NCBI RefSeq assembly: GCF_003611695.1
Contig: NZ_RAWE01000022.1
Coordinates: forward strand, 1-64,000
Source: Corallococcus carmarthensis
GTDB lineage: Bacteria; Myxococcota; Myxococcia; Myxococcales; Myxococcaceae
Direction of reading: 5' to 3'
DNA length: 64,000 nucleotides
Made by a program: the position numbers and the translations under genes
The notes under the pieces: model-generated
What the model was told of the DNA's origin: nothing
Databases searched by the model: none
What the model saw: only the letters and a program-made list of their open reading frames with translations
Part shown: in pieces, positions 16,179 to 24,660 of the stretch
How positions within the stretch are numbered: position 1 is the first letter of the stretch
Layout of the letters: each line of letters begins with the position of its first letter

Positions 16179-17053
16179 AGCCAGCGGACGTCAGCGGCCT
16201 GCCGAAGGAGCTGGAGGAAGTCCGTCGCATCGCACTGGGCGAAGTGCCCGCCGATGAGGCGCAGGTCCGGGCCGCGCTGGCTCAGGCATGGGCCTGGCTC
16301 GCGCCGCTGACGTCCGCACTATTGCCGGCTGAACCGTCGCCCGGCGCGGCGAAGCACACGACCGAGGATGTGGAACGGTGGTTCCGGGCAGTGGTCGCGC
16401 GGACAAAGGGTTCCACCGAAACGGTGATGGCCCGGATGCTCCGGGACGCCGCGCTGGAGGGCGCTAAGGTGCCGGGGCTGGTGGCGGACAACGCCGTCCT
16501 CCTGAAGCTCGCCCTGGATGACGTCCCCGCGTGCGATTGGCAAAGCGGGCGGGGCACGTGTGACGAGACGGGGCGCCAGCCGCGGTGCCAATTCTGCCTG
16601 CGCCGGGATGAGCTGATGAACAGCCCCGGCGCATCCATGCTCGCAGAGCACGAGACGAAGGTGTCCGCCCTCCAGGCCCAGGTGGCGCATCTCACGGCCG
16701 AACTGGACAACCTGAAGGACTGCGAGCAAGGGGCGAATGCCGTTGCAGTTGAGGCGATGGCTGCGCAGCGCAAGGCCGAGTCCGAGCAGGACGAAGAACG
16801 CAAGGCGGTGGAGGCGATGACGAAGGCCATCGACAAGCACCTCCCCGGCATCTGCCCGGCGCAGTCCCCGGACGAGGGCATCCACCTGCTGGCCGAGCAG
16901 CGCGACGCCGCCCAGGCCCGCGTGGCGGAGCTGGAGCGCGAGTTGCGCATTCGCAACGATGACCACGCTTTCGAGCAGGACATGCGCATCAAGACCGAGT
17001 CCGAGCGCGACGCCCTCCGCGCAGGTGGAGGCGGTGCGCGACAGGGCGACTGA
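16175..17053 (+). CDS. coiled-coil protein, probably truncated by a frameshift
   Basis: A 292-residue protein beginning at ATG 16175, overlapping the upstream stop. It has a helical N-terminal domain, a cluster of five cysteines (PACDWQSGRGTCDE, then CQFCLRR) typical of phage zinc-binding proteins, and a long coiled coil from about residue 160. It ends abruptly as LRAGGGGARQGD, while the adjacent frame reads LRAQVEAVRDRATEV, which continues the coiled coil. A frameshift near 17024 therefore probably shortened it. Confidence 0.6.
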   Translation: MKPADVSGLPKELEEVRRIALGEVPADEAQVRAALAQAWAWLAPLTSALLPAEPSPGAAKHTTEDVERWFRAVVARTKGSTETVMARMLRDAALEGAKVPGLVADNAVLLKLALDDVPACDWQSGRGTCDETGRQPRCQFCLRRDELMNSPGASMLAEHETKVSALQAQVAHLTAELDNLKDCEQGANAVAVEAMAAQRKAESEQDEERKAVEAMTKAIDKHLPGICPAQSPDEGIHLLAEQRDAAQARVAELERELRIRNDDHAFEQDMRIKTESERDALRAGGGGARQGD

Positions 17054-17237
17054 GGTGGCGGCGGCGCGGCAGGATCTGGCGGAGTGGGATCAGCAGACCG
17101 TGCTCTCATTCGAAGGGCTCCAGAAGGAAGGGCTCTCTGCATTCACCGAACTCTCGGCGGCGTTGGGGGAGGTTGTTCCTCGCCATCCCCGCCCCGCCCG
17201 CCGAGACGCGAGCCGACGAGGCGTCATGCGCGGGTGA
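17025..17237 (+). pseudogene. out-of-frame continuation of the coiled-coil protein
   Basis: This frame begins VEAVRDRATEVAAARQDLAE and continues the heptad pattern of the gene at 16175, from which it is displaced by one reading frame. It ends after a basic tail at 17237. It is best read as the former C-terminus after an indel near 17024; separate translation from GTG 17025 is possible but no ribosome site is evident. Confidence 0.45.
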
Positions 17238-17259
17238 CGTCCCACCGTGCGAGGACTCC

Positions 17260-17703
17260 ATGTGCGGCGACCCGGTGTGCACGAAGCACCGCGGCGCAAC
17301 GCCCGCCCCGAACTCTCCGGCTCTTCCGGAGGGTTCGACTCCGCCCGCCGAACCTGAAAGCGGGGCTTACACGTTGGCGGCGCGACGCTGGCTGGCGGCC
17401 GTTGAGCGCGCGGCCTCGAATGAGGCCGTCGCGAGTCGCTACCTAGTCAACGCCAATGGCGCATCCGTCCACCCCGGGGCGCTGCGCGAGGCCGTCCGCT
17501 GGGTGCTCCGCGGAGACGAGCCGGTTTGCGGCGAGCCCTCCACCGTGCAGGGCAGCGGCAAACCCGCCTCAAACCCCATGCTGTCCGCGCTCGACGTGCG
17601 CACCGCGGCGCCGCCGGGTCTGCGAGTGCGCGCCTTCGTTAACACCGTCATCGCAACAAGGGCCGGGCTCTCCTCTTCCTGTCCCGGCTCCTCACTCGCT
17701 TGA
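17260..17703 (+). CDS. hypothetical protein
   Basis: A 147-residue protein from ATG 17260, with GAGGA five bases upstream. It starts MCGDPVCTKHRG, has a Pro/Ala-rich linker, then a helical segment (YTLAARRWLAAVERAASN) and a Ser-rich end. It follows the coiled-coil gene in the same direction and precedes the NACHT gene. Function unknown. Confidence 0.5.
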   Translation: MCGDPVCTKHRGATPAPNSPALPEGSTPPAEPESGAYTLAARRWLAAVERAASNEAVASRYLVNANGASVHPGALREAVRWVLRGDEPVCGEPSTVQGSGKPASNPMLSALDVRTAAPPGLRVRAFVNTVIATRAGLSSSCPGSSLA

Positions 17704-17821
17704 GAGAGCGTTGCGGCACTTCAGTGAACCTCTGACCTCTCTGCATCCCGAGCCGCTTGAGGTGCGCCTCTCGTCTCGGGTCCTGGGTTCTGCCAAAATG
17801 CCCACGGGGGGCAGCATTCGC

Positions 17822-20800
17822 ATGAGAGAGCACATGCCCAGGCAAATTCTGACGTTGTGGCTCTGCGCCACCATGACACTCGGTGACCTCGCACAGGCCG
17901 CGCAGACACAACAGGCACAAGACGTTTCACCGAGGCTCCGCGGGCTGCTCGCAGCTCTCGATGATCCGAGCGGCCAAGTGGCGGCTGGAGCGCTGCGGTT
18001 GTTGATCAAGGAGAAGCGGGTTCCGGATGAACAGATCCCGCGTCTCGGCCGCATGCTCAAGGACCCCAATCCGCAAACCCGCCTTGACACAGCGCAGGCT
18101 TTGGGAGTCCTCGGCAAGGCCGCCAAGCAGCACGCCCCCCTCCTCACCGGCCTTCTCAGGGATCCAGACGTGTCCGTCCGCCAAGCTGCTGCGGAGGCCC
18201 TGGGAGCCATGGGTGAGGCCGCCAAGGATCAGGCTCCCCTCCTCGTCGACATGCTCAAGGACCCGGATGTGAACGTCCGAATTGCAGCAACGTTTGCGCT
18301 GAGAGAAATGGGCAAGGCCGCACAGGATCAAACCCTACGACTTACCGGCTTGCTGAAAGACCAGCACGGTGGTGTCCGCGCAGCAGCAGTGCAGGTGCTG
18401 GTAGCCATAGGCAAAGTTCCCAAGGAGGAGGCTCCGCACCTCGGCGACCTGCTCAAGGCCCCCAAGGAGAGCGTCCGCTATGCAGCAACGCAAGCGCTGG
18501 GCGCCCTGGGCGAGGCAGCCAAGGAGCAAGCTCCACTCCTCGTTGGCATGCTCAAGGATCCGGATAGTGGCGTCCGTGAGGCCGCAGTTCTAGCACTGGG
18601 TAACATGGGCGAGGCAGCCAAGGAGCAGGCTCCACTCCTCGTTGGCATGCTCAAGGACCCTAATGAGAATGTCAGTAGAGGAGCAGCAAAGGCTCTGGGC
18701 GCCATGGGCGAGGCAGCCAAGGAACAAGCCCCCCTCCTCGTTGACATGCTCAAGGATCCAGACTGGTCCATCCTCATCCCTGCTTTGCAGGCGCTGCAAG
18801 CCATGGGCAAGGCCGCCAGGGAACAGGTCCCGCGCATTAGCAACCTGCTCAAGGATCCGTCACCGTTCCGTCGAATTGTAGCAGCGGAATTGCTGGGACA
18901 CATGGGCGAGGCAGCCAAGGAGCAGGCTCCACTCCTCGTTGGCATGCTCAAGGACCCTAATGAGAATGTCAGTAAAGGAGCAGCAAAGGCTCTGGGCGCC
19001 CTGGGCGAGACAGCCAAGGAGCAGGCTCCATACCTCGCCGACATGCTCAAGGACCCTAATGAGAAAGTCCGCGATGCGGCAGTGCAAGCGCTGCAATACA
19101 TGGGCAAGGCCGCTAAGGATCAAGCTCCGCACCTTGTCGGCCTGCTCAAGGACCCCGAGAAGGACGTCCGCAAGGAAGCAGCGGCGGCACTGGGAGCCAT
19201 GGGCGAGGCAGCCAAGGAGCAGGCTCCATACCTCGCCGACATGCTCAAGGACCCCGATGAGAAAGTCCGCCTTGCAGCAGCGAAGGCGCTGAGCGACATG
19301 GGCGAGTTTGACAGGAAGTACGCGCCTCTAGCTCTGGAGCTTCTGGAGAACGAAACAGTTCAGTATGACTATGAAGCCAAGGGTCTCCTCATGACCATGG
19401 CCCCGCTCGAACTCCAGCACGTTGTCCTGCTCCTGGCGAAGGCAAGCGCGAATCCATGGGATCGCAACGACTGGCTGTTATGCGCTCACGTTACGGGCGG
19501 TGGTGAGCCACCGGTGGAGCGCGTCCTACGTTGGCTCCCAAGGCGGGCCTTCGCGGGACTCCCAACGGAGCTGACGCTCGAGGAGGCCCGGGAGACGATG
19601 CATGCGTTCGCCGTGGTCTGGCAACATTCCGGGAAGTACCCTGACCTGCGGGATGATCTAGCGGAGCAGATTGTACGAGTGGCCAGCCTTACCAAAGGCC
19701 AGTGGACGCTCACTGACGACAAGCTACTCGTGCAGCATCAGACAAACCTGAAGGCCTCCTACCCGGCGCATGCCGAGAGACTTCAGGCCATCAGGTCCTC
19801 TCTAGAGAGCTGGGGGAGAGTGAAGACCTTCGCGTGGACCTGGGTGGGGCACCTCTGCTTCTGGTTGCTCCTCCTGTTCGTCTACCCACGCTCGCCGCAA
19901 GTCCAGGCGGTTTTCTTCTGGAATCCGTGGGTGCGCACCATCACGGGCTTCGGGTATGTGGGCCTTCTGTTGACATGGGTGCCGATCCTGCGGCGCCGCC
20001 TCCTCGCGCCCTTTGCGAACCAGCTCCTGGCGGATGCAGATCTCGAGCGTTTCCCCAAGGAGAGTTACTTCCACGGCTCCCAGGTCTTCATCCCGTCCGC
20101 GGGCCGGAGCGTCCCCCTGCTCTCCGCCGTCCCCCAGCTGCGAGGCCAAGTGGTCTTGGAGGGAGCCTCGGGCCTGGGCAAGTCGCTGTTCATCCGGTAC
20201 CTGCTCCGCCACTCGAAGCAGCTCACGGTGTTTCTGCCCGCAGAGCGATGCCGGGAGGGTGTACTTGAGGCCATCCAGGCCAAGCTGGAGGGGCATGCGA
20301 AGGACACCGCCTTCCTGCAGAGCATCATTTACAGCGGCGCACTGGACATCTACATCGACGGACTCAACGAGGTGACGGCAGACACGCGTGCTCGCATCGT
20401 CCAGTTCGTCGAGCGCAACTTCCACGGCAACATCCTGCTTGCCACCCAGCGCATGGAGTGGACACCGCCCATCACGGCGCGCCTGTACGTGCTGCAGCCC
20501 CTCTCCGACGCCCAGGTGTCCGAGTTTCTGGCCAGCCGTGAGGTGCTGCTGGGTGAGAAGGCGCGGCTGCGTGGTCCAGAGTACCTCCAGTCATGTGAGC
20601 GATTCGTGCAGCGAGTCCTCGCCCCCGAGCAGCCCGAGGAGCTGCGCCTGTCGATGCGCGAGGTGCTCTCCAACCCGATGGACCTCACCGTCATCGCGCA
20701 GATGCTGGGCGAGGGGCACTCGCCGGATCTGTTCCGCCTGCGGCAGCAGCAATACGAGCTGATGGCCAGGGACTACCTGGAGGTCAACCTCGCAGAGTTC

Positions 20801-21295
20801 CCGCTGAATGGGTTCGCCGAGGAGTGCCACAGGATGCGGCTCGAGGATCGGCCGTCTCTGCCGGAGGAGCGCTTCGGTAAGGAGTTGCTGCGCCTGGAGT
20901 CCTTCAAGATCGTGGTGCGCCGGCAGTGGAAGGGGCCTGACGGGCGGGAGCACCGCGAGTGGCGTTTCCGCCATGACAAGCTTCAAGAATTCTTCATCGC
21001 CCAGGCACTCCTGGGGCAGGGCAACCCCCGCATTGCCCAGCACATGGACGATCCGCGCTTCCGGGGCGTCTACTTCCTGTTGGCGCTGCTGATGGATCCG
21101 GAGAGCGCGCATCAACTGCGAGATCGGCTGGTCGTTCACGCCGCCAGGACCCGCGACCACAGCGTGAGCGATGAGTTCGTCACCCTGCTGGAGGCGCGGC
21201 GCAAGTCCGAGCAGCTCCTGCATGCGCCGCCCCCGCGACCGCAGGATGACTCAGATCCCTCAAACAAGCACGGAGGAGGCGAGCGCGTGGCATGA
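17822..21295 (+). CDS. HEAT-repeat / membrane / NACHT-like NTPase
   Basis: A 1157-residue protein from ATG 17822. In order: a hydrophobic N-terminus (ILTLWLCATMTLG), thirteen 33-residue HEAT/PBS-lyase-type repeats (about 67-495), a helical region, two hydrophobic helices (about 673-690 and 706-722), then a NACHT-like STAND NTPase with Walker A GASGLGKS (781-788), Walker B LDIYIDGLNE, and the C-terminal FRHDKLQEFFIAQ motif typical of NACHT winged-helix regions. Many bacterial NACHT proteins guard against phage, so a prophage copy may exclude other phages; that is inference. The topology conflicts: a cleaved signal peptide plus two helices would put the NTPase outside the cytoplasm, whereas the RRR after the second helix argues that it faces the cytoplasm. 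Confidence 0.75.
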   Translation: MREHMPRQILTLWLCATMTLGDLAQAAQTQQAQDVSPRLRGLLAALDDPSGQVAAGALRLLIKEKRVPDEQIPRLGRMLKDPNPQTRLDTAQALGVLGKAAKQHAPLLTGLLRDPDVSVRQAAAEALGAMGEAAKDQAPLLVDMLKDPDVNVRIAATFALREMGKAAQDQTLRLTGLLKDQHGGVRAAAVQVLVAIGKVPKEEAPHLGDLLKAPKESVRYAATQALGALGEAAKEQAPLLVGMLKDPDSGVREAAVLALGNMGEAAKEQAPLLVGMLKDPNENVSRGAAKALGAMGEAAKEQAPLLVDMLKDPDWSILIPALQALQAMGKAAREQVPRISNLLKDPSPFRRIVAAELLGHMGEAAKEQAPLLVGMLKDPNENVSKGAAKALGALGETAKEQAPYLADMLKDPNEKVRDAAVQALQYMGKAAKDQAPHLVGLLKDPEKDVRKEAAAALGAMGEAAKEQAPYLADMLKDPDEKVRLAAAKALSDMGEFDRKYAPLALELLENETVQYDYEAKGLLMTMAPLELQHVVLLLAKASANPWDRNDWLLCAHVTGGGEPPVERVLRWLPRRAFAGLPTELTLEEARETMHAFAVVWQHSGKYPDLRDDLAEQIVRVASLTKGQWTLTDDKLLVQHQTNLKASYPAHAERLQAIRSSLESWGRVKTFAWTWVGHLCFWLLLLFVYPRSPQVQAVFFWNPWVRTITGFGYVGLLLTWVPILRRRLLAPFANQLLADADLERFPKESYFHGSQVFIPSAGRSVPLLSAVPQLRGQVVLEGASGLGKSLFIRYLLRHSKQLTVFLPAERCREGVLEAIQAKLEGHAKDTAFLQSIIYSGALDIYIDGLNEVTADTRARIVQFVERNFHGNILLATQRMEWTPPITARLYVLQPLSDAQVSEFLASREVLLGEKARLRGPEYLQSCERFVQRVLAPEQPEELRLSMREVLSNPMDLTVIAQMLGEGHSPDLFRLRQQQYELMARDYLEVNLAEFPLNGFAEECHRMRLEDRPSLPEERFGKELLRLESFKIVVRRQWKGPDGREHREWRFRHDKLQEFFIAQALLGQGNPRIAQHMDDPRFRGVYFLLALLMDPESAHQLRDRLVVHAARTRDHSVSDEFVTLLEARRKSEQLLHAPPPRPQDDSDPSNKHGGGERVA
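18020..19306 (+). repeat. 13 tandem 99-base repeats encoding HEAT units
   Basis: The HEAT array is a coding tandem repeat with a 99-base period. Most units diverge, but 18604-18703 and 18901-19000 are identical except for one base, 297 bases (three units) apart. This points to recent unequal recombination or gene conversion within the array. Confidence 0.85.
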
Positions 21296-21444
21296 GGCAG
21301 CGGCCAGGAAGGTGCGGATGAAGTAGAGGACACCGCGAGTGGACTGGGCAGAGTTTAACAGGAGGACATTTGCGGACACGCCCTGGTCCTCGTCCCGGAT
21401 GAAGTCTGCCGCGCTTGCATATTGGCCCAAGTTGGAGGGTCGAC

Positions 21445-21632
21445 ATGCAGGGGCCTGGAGTGAAGCTGAAGCAGGCGGAGAAGGAGGCGCTGGACGCGCT
21501 GATGTCTCGTACGGTGGCGTCTGCGACACCTGCTCCATCCCCGGGCGCAACAACCAGTGCGGCTCGCTGTGCAGCAACCCCGCGCAGTGCCAGTACTCCG
21601 CGTCCGGCAACTTCCACACCTGCGGATTCTGA
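21445..21632 (+). pseudogene. small Cys-rich peptide gene with a frameshift
   Basis: ATG 21445 has a strong ribosome site (GGAGGG) and opens with a leader-like helix KLKQAEKEALDALMSR. Downstream, in another frame, is a compact Cys-rich segment: GGVCDTCSIPGRNNQCGSLC, then CQYSASGNFHTCGF and a stop at 21632. Joining the two near base 21500 gives a peptide of about 60 residues with six cysteines. As it stands, the first frame runs on in low-quality sequence to 21681. It may be a sequencing error, a real mutation or a recoding site. It could be a precursor peptide or disulfide-rich peptide; no modification enzyme is nearby. Confidence 0.45.
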
Positions 21633-21753
21633 CGCCCGCTCGTCTGTGGACGGCCGTCCCTGCCGCGAGATGGGACTGTAGGGCAAGCCCAGAGGGGAGA
21701 CGCAGGGCACGCGCGCTGCACACCTCCGGAGGGACACGCCTCACGGAGCCAGC

Positions 21754-22794
21754 ATGGACGCCATCTCACGCAGCCGCACCGCTCTCCTCCCCACCACCTA
21801 CCGCGAGCCCGCAGAGCAGCCCCAGCGCTCCACGCCGAAGCCCCGGGTCCTGGAGAGGTCAATCAACACCGTCGACGCATTCACGCCGCACACGCCCACC
21901 CACAAGGCGCTCGTAGACCAGGTCCGCCGCACGACGACGCCCACGGCCATCTCCATCCGCCCGCCTACCGAGGGTCTGACGAAGTCGGCGGAGAGCGAGC
22001 CGCGCGTCTCCGCCCAGGGCTTCTTCAGCTCCGTCGGCGACGCGCTGAAGGACTTCGGCGGGCGCGTGGTGGACGGAGTGGCTGGCATCGGCAAAGGCAT
22101 CTACGACAGCGTCAAGGGCACCCTGAAGAACACCTGGGAGATGGCGGAGACGTTCGGAAAGGGCATCGCCAACATCTTCACTGGCCGCTTCGCGGAGGGC
22201 TTCACCCAGCTCGGACTGAGCGTCCTCAAGGCCATCCAGACGCCGACGGACGGGCTCCTGCGCCTGGGAGGAAGCATCCTCAGCGCCATCCAGACGATGC
22301 TCTTCATCGAGCCCACGAGCCGCAAGCTGACGGGCGACGAGCTGGCGGCGCTGCACGAGGTGTACGGGGACTCCATCGACTACACGCGCATCGAGATCAA
22401 GGAAGGCAACGCGGGGCTTCTCACGGTGGGGGGACGACCCTTCACCCATGGGGACACCATCTACATTCCCAAGGACTCACTGCCCCTGCAGCCGGAACTG
22501 CTCGTGCACGAGGCGGCCCACGTGTGGCAGCACCAGCACGGGGGCAACGACTACATGTCCGAGGCCCTGGTGGCGCAGCTCTTCGGCGACGGCTACAACG
22601 TCGGCAAGGCCCTCCGGCAAGGCAAGTCCTGGGAGCAGATGAACCCGGAGCAGCAGGCGGAGTTCATTGAGTTGGCCTTCGGTCAGGGCTGCTTCGAGAC
22701 GCCGCCGGCGCCGTTCGAGCTCGGCGGCAAGGACTACACTCAACAGCTTGAGGCCGCGAAGAAGTCCCTCCGCGCCGGCCAGGGAGCACCGTGA
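21754..22794 (+). CDS. putative zinc metalloprotease (HEAAH motif)
   Basis: A 346-residue protein with a disordered N-terminus, an amphipathic helical middle (KGIYDSVKGTLKNTWEMAET, AEGFTQLGLSVLKAI) and a C-terminal domain carrying LLVHEAAHVWQHQ (HExxH at 252-256). Similar domains occur in myxobacterial DUF4157-like proteases and toxin-associated proteins. There is no signal peptide. The stop overlaps the GTG of the next lipoprotein gene, so the two form a pair. It may be an effector with its partner lipoprotein as immunity or anchor, but this is a guess. Confidence 0.6.
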   Translation: MDAISRSRTALLPTTYREPAEQPQRSTPKPRVLERSINTVDAFTPHTPTHKALVDQVRRTTTPTAISIRPPTEGLTKSAESEPRVSAQGFFSSVGDALKDFGGRVVDGVAGIGKGIYDSVKGTLKNTWEMAETFGKGIANIFTGRFAEGFTQLGLSVLKAIQTPTDGLLRLGGSILSAIQTMLFIEPTSRKLTGDELAALHEVYGDSIDYTRIEIKEGNAGLLTVGGRPFTHGDTIYIPKDSLPLQPELLVHEAAHVWQHQHGGNDYMSEALVAQLFGDGYNVGKALRQGKSWEQMNPEQQAEFIELAFGQGCFETPPAPFELGGKDYTQQLEAAKKSLRAGQGAP

Positions 22795-23204
22795 CCATGC
22801 GCCTCCACCGCGTCTTGCCGCGCGCGCTCGTCGTCCTCCAGGTGTTGCTCCTCACCGCCTGCCAACCGCCGCTGGAGGTGACGCTCGCCTCCGGCAACGA
22901 GCGCCTGCCCGGCCCCGTCTTCCTCGTCGACGAGCCGTCCCAGGACGGGGGGCCGCCGCGGTACGACGTCATCCGCGTGCTGTCCGCAGACGGGACGCAG
23001 GTGTGGCACGTCCGCGCCCTCTCCTTCGGTGGGACGCGCGGACGCCGCGTCGTCTACGGCGAGGTGCCGGAGGGCTTCGAGACGGTGCAGCCCCCACAGC
23101 CCTTGGAGAGCGGGCGTCTCTACAGCATCGGCGTCTCAGGGGAAGCGTCGGGCGCGCTGCGCTTCATCGTCGGACAGGACGGCGACGTCCGGCCGGAGAA
23201 GTAG
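22791..23204 (+). CDS. small lipoprotein paired with the metalloprotease gene
   Basis: A 137-residue lipoprotein with lipobox LTAC (VLQVLLLTACQPP). The mature part is a small beta-rich domain ending GQDGDVRPEK. The GTG start overlaps the upstream stop (GTGA), with GGGAGC ahead; an ATG lies two codons later. A fragment of a related gene, ending DQDGSVRPEKE, lies at 24425-24568. The overlap with the metalloprotease suggests functional linkage. Confidence 0.65.
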   Translation: MTMRLHRVLPRALVVLQVLLLTACQPPLEVTLASGNERLPGPVFLVDEPSQDGGPPRYDVIRVLSADGTQVWHVRALSFGGTRGRRVVYGEVPEGFETVQPPQPLESGRLYSIGVSGEASGALRFIVGQDGDVRPEK

Positions 23205-23443
23205 CCGCCCGCCGGACTGGAGCGCGGCACCGCGAATGCGGCGTTCGAGTAGGCAGATGATGAGAATGACCGCCGCCAAGGCCACTATAGGCGGGCCGGA
23301 GGTGCTTTTGCCATATCTGCGCAAGCATACCGTCACATTGCCAAGCTTGACAGAGGGCAAGATATTGGGCTTTGCCGGCTTGTCCTTACTTTTCCGCCTG
23401 TGCTATAGTTGAACTACAACCCATTGCCCTTCCTAATCTTCCT

Positions 23444-24154
23444 ATGAAATCATCAAGCGCACTTCTTGTTCCTTTAGCCGCCTTCTTGATCCTCGCCGGC
23501 TGCGGCGGCACTCAAGATGAGGCGTTCAATACACTGGAAGACCAACTAAATGCTCTGATTGCACATGAAGAAGGAAGCTCCAGCGGGGAAGCTTGGTCGC
23601 AGCGTATCACTCAAGATGCTTTGACAATCTCGCTTTCATCAGACAGCGATCCACAATCGGTCGAAAGGAAGTTCGAATTAACGATTAAGGACAACAAGAG
23701 CATCCCAATCGAGGAGGAACTTGGGCATACCGAGATTTTGCCCTCATCGGATCTTAGCCTTCTGGTTCTTCATTCCAGTGCCAGCAATGGCATTTACATC
23801 TTCAGCCTTGGAACCGACCAGAATCGCAAGGCAATTGAGCTTTTGAAGAACGATCCGATCCTCAAGACCGCCATCAAGGCTGACGTGCTTTGCGATGGGA
23901 TAGCACTATCTTCCGGTTCCTGGAGGCGAGATGCTCTTCATCCAAAAGATGAAGTTTCGGCCTTTTATGCCCAGCCTGATAGTGGCGGTGGCGGTGGCGG
24001 TGGCACGGCACCTTCCTGCACCTCAGGAGGCGCAGGCTCTTCAAGCTGCTCCATCTCGGAGGCTTATAACATGGGCTGCAGCGTTACCTGTAACGCCGGC
24101 TATTACGCCTGCTGCATGTCGAGCAACACTACATGCAAGTGCTTCAAGGGGTAA
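23444..24154 (+). CDS. low-GC lipoprotein with Cys-rich C-terminus
   Basis: A 236-residue lipoprotein with lipobox LAGC. The N-terminal domain of about 170 residues is followed by a Gly-rich linker and a tail with many cysteines (GCSVTCNAGYYACC, then CKCFKG). Its base composition is clearly lower in GC than its neighbours, so it was probably acquired separately. It stands alone, with 240 bases before it. The tail may form a disulfide knot; no family recognised. Confidence 0.65.
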   Translation: MKSSSALLVPLAAFLILAGCGGTQDEAFNTLEDQLNALIAHEEGSSSGEAWSQRITQDALTISLSSDSDPQSVERKFELTIKDNKSIPIEEELGHTEILPSSDLSLLVLHSSASNGIYIFSLGTDQNRKAIELLKNDPILKTAIKADVLCDGIALSSGSWRRDALHPKDEVSAFYAQPDSGGGGGGGTAPSCTSGGAGSSSCSISEAYNMGCSVTCNAGYYACCMSSNTTCKCFKG

Positions 24155-24660
24155 GTCCTTCCTCTACATCGTTGCCTCCAAGTCCTTTCTCGTGGACAAG
24201 ATCAACGACCCCTCAATTCTGAGAACTGCAAGGTTCGCCACCACGAGAACCCTGTGTCGGGGGATTCCCTAGATTGTTGGACTGCGCGCGCGGCGTTACT
24301 CGTCGTCCAAACTCGGGCGGGAGGAGGCGCAATGATCCGCTTGGGGTTGTAGCGCCCCTTCGGTGAGGCATGGCCTCCCTCTTCCGCCGTGCCCTCACGG
24401 CCTTGGGCTTCCTGCCCAGCCGCCAAGGGCCCCCTCGTCCACGGCCTGCCCATCTTCTCGTTCTCGCCCCGGCGCGGCAGCCGAGAGGTGCTCGTTGCGT
24501 ACCGGGAGAACGAGGGGCTGCACGTCGTGGTGGACCAGGACGGCAGCGTGCGACCGGAGAAGGAGTAGCGCGCCTGGGTCGGTCCGCGCGTCCTACCCAA
24601 CAGGATGCACTCGCGGCCGTGACTTAACTTTCTCGTTTTGCCGTGCTGGCATGTTGAGCC
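24155..24660. other. intergenic region with a gene fragment
   Basis: About 500 bases between the low-GC lipoprotein and the second toxin-like gene. The only recognisable content is the relic of a small lipoprotein gene at 24425-24568. No promoter of standard form was identified before 24661. Confidence 0.5.
24425..24568 (+). pseudogene. C-terminal fragment of a small lipoprotein gene
   Basis: This frame reads KGPLVHGLPIFSFSP and ends VVVDQDGSVRPEKE before a TAG. The ending matches GQDGDVRPEK of the lipoprotein at 22791. No start or signal peptide is attached, so it is the remnant of a related gene. Confidence 0.5.

Noticed and set aside
18020-19306. Possible CRISPR-like or non-coding tandem repeat
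   Set aside because: The 99-base period keeps the reading frame and encodes regular HEAT units; no spacer structure.
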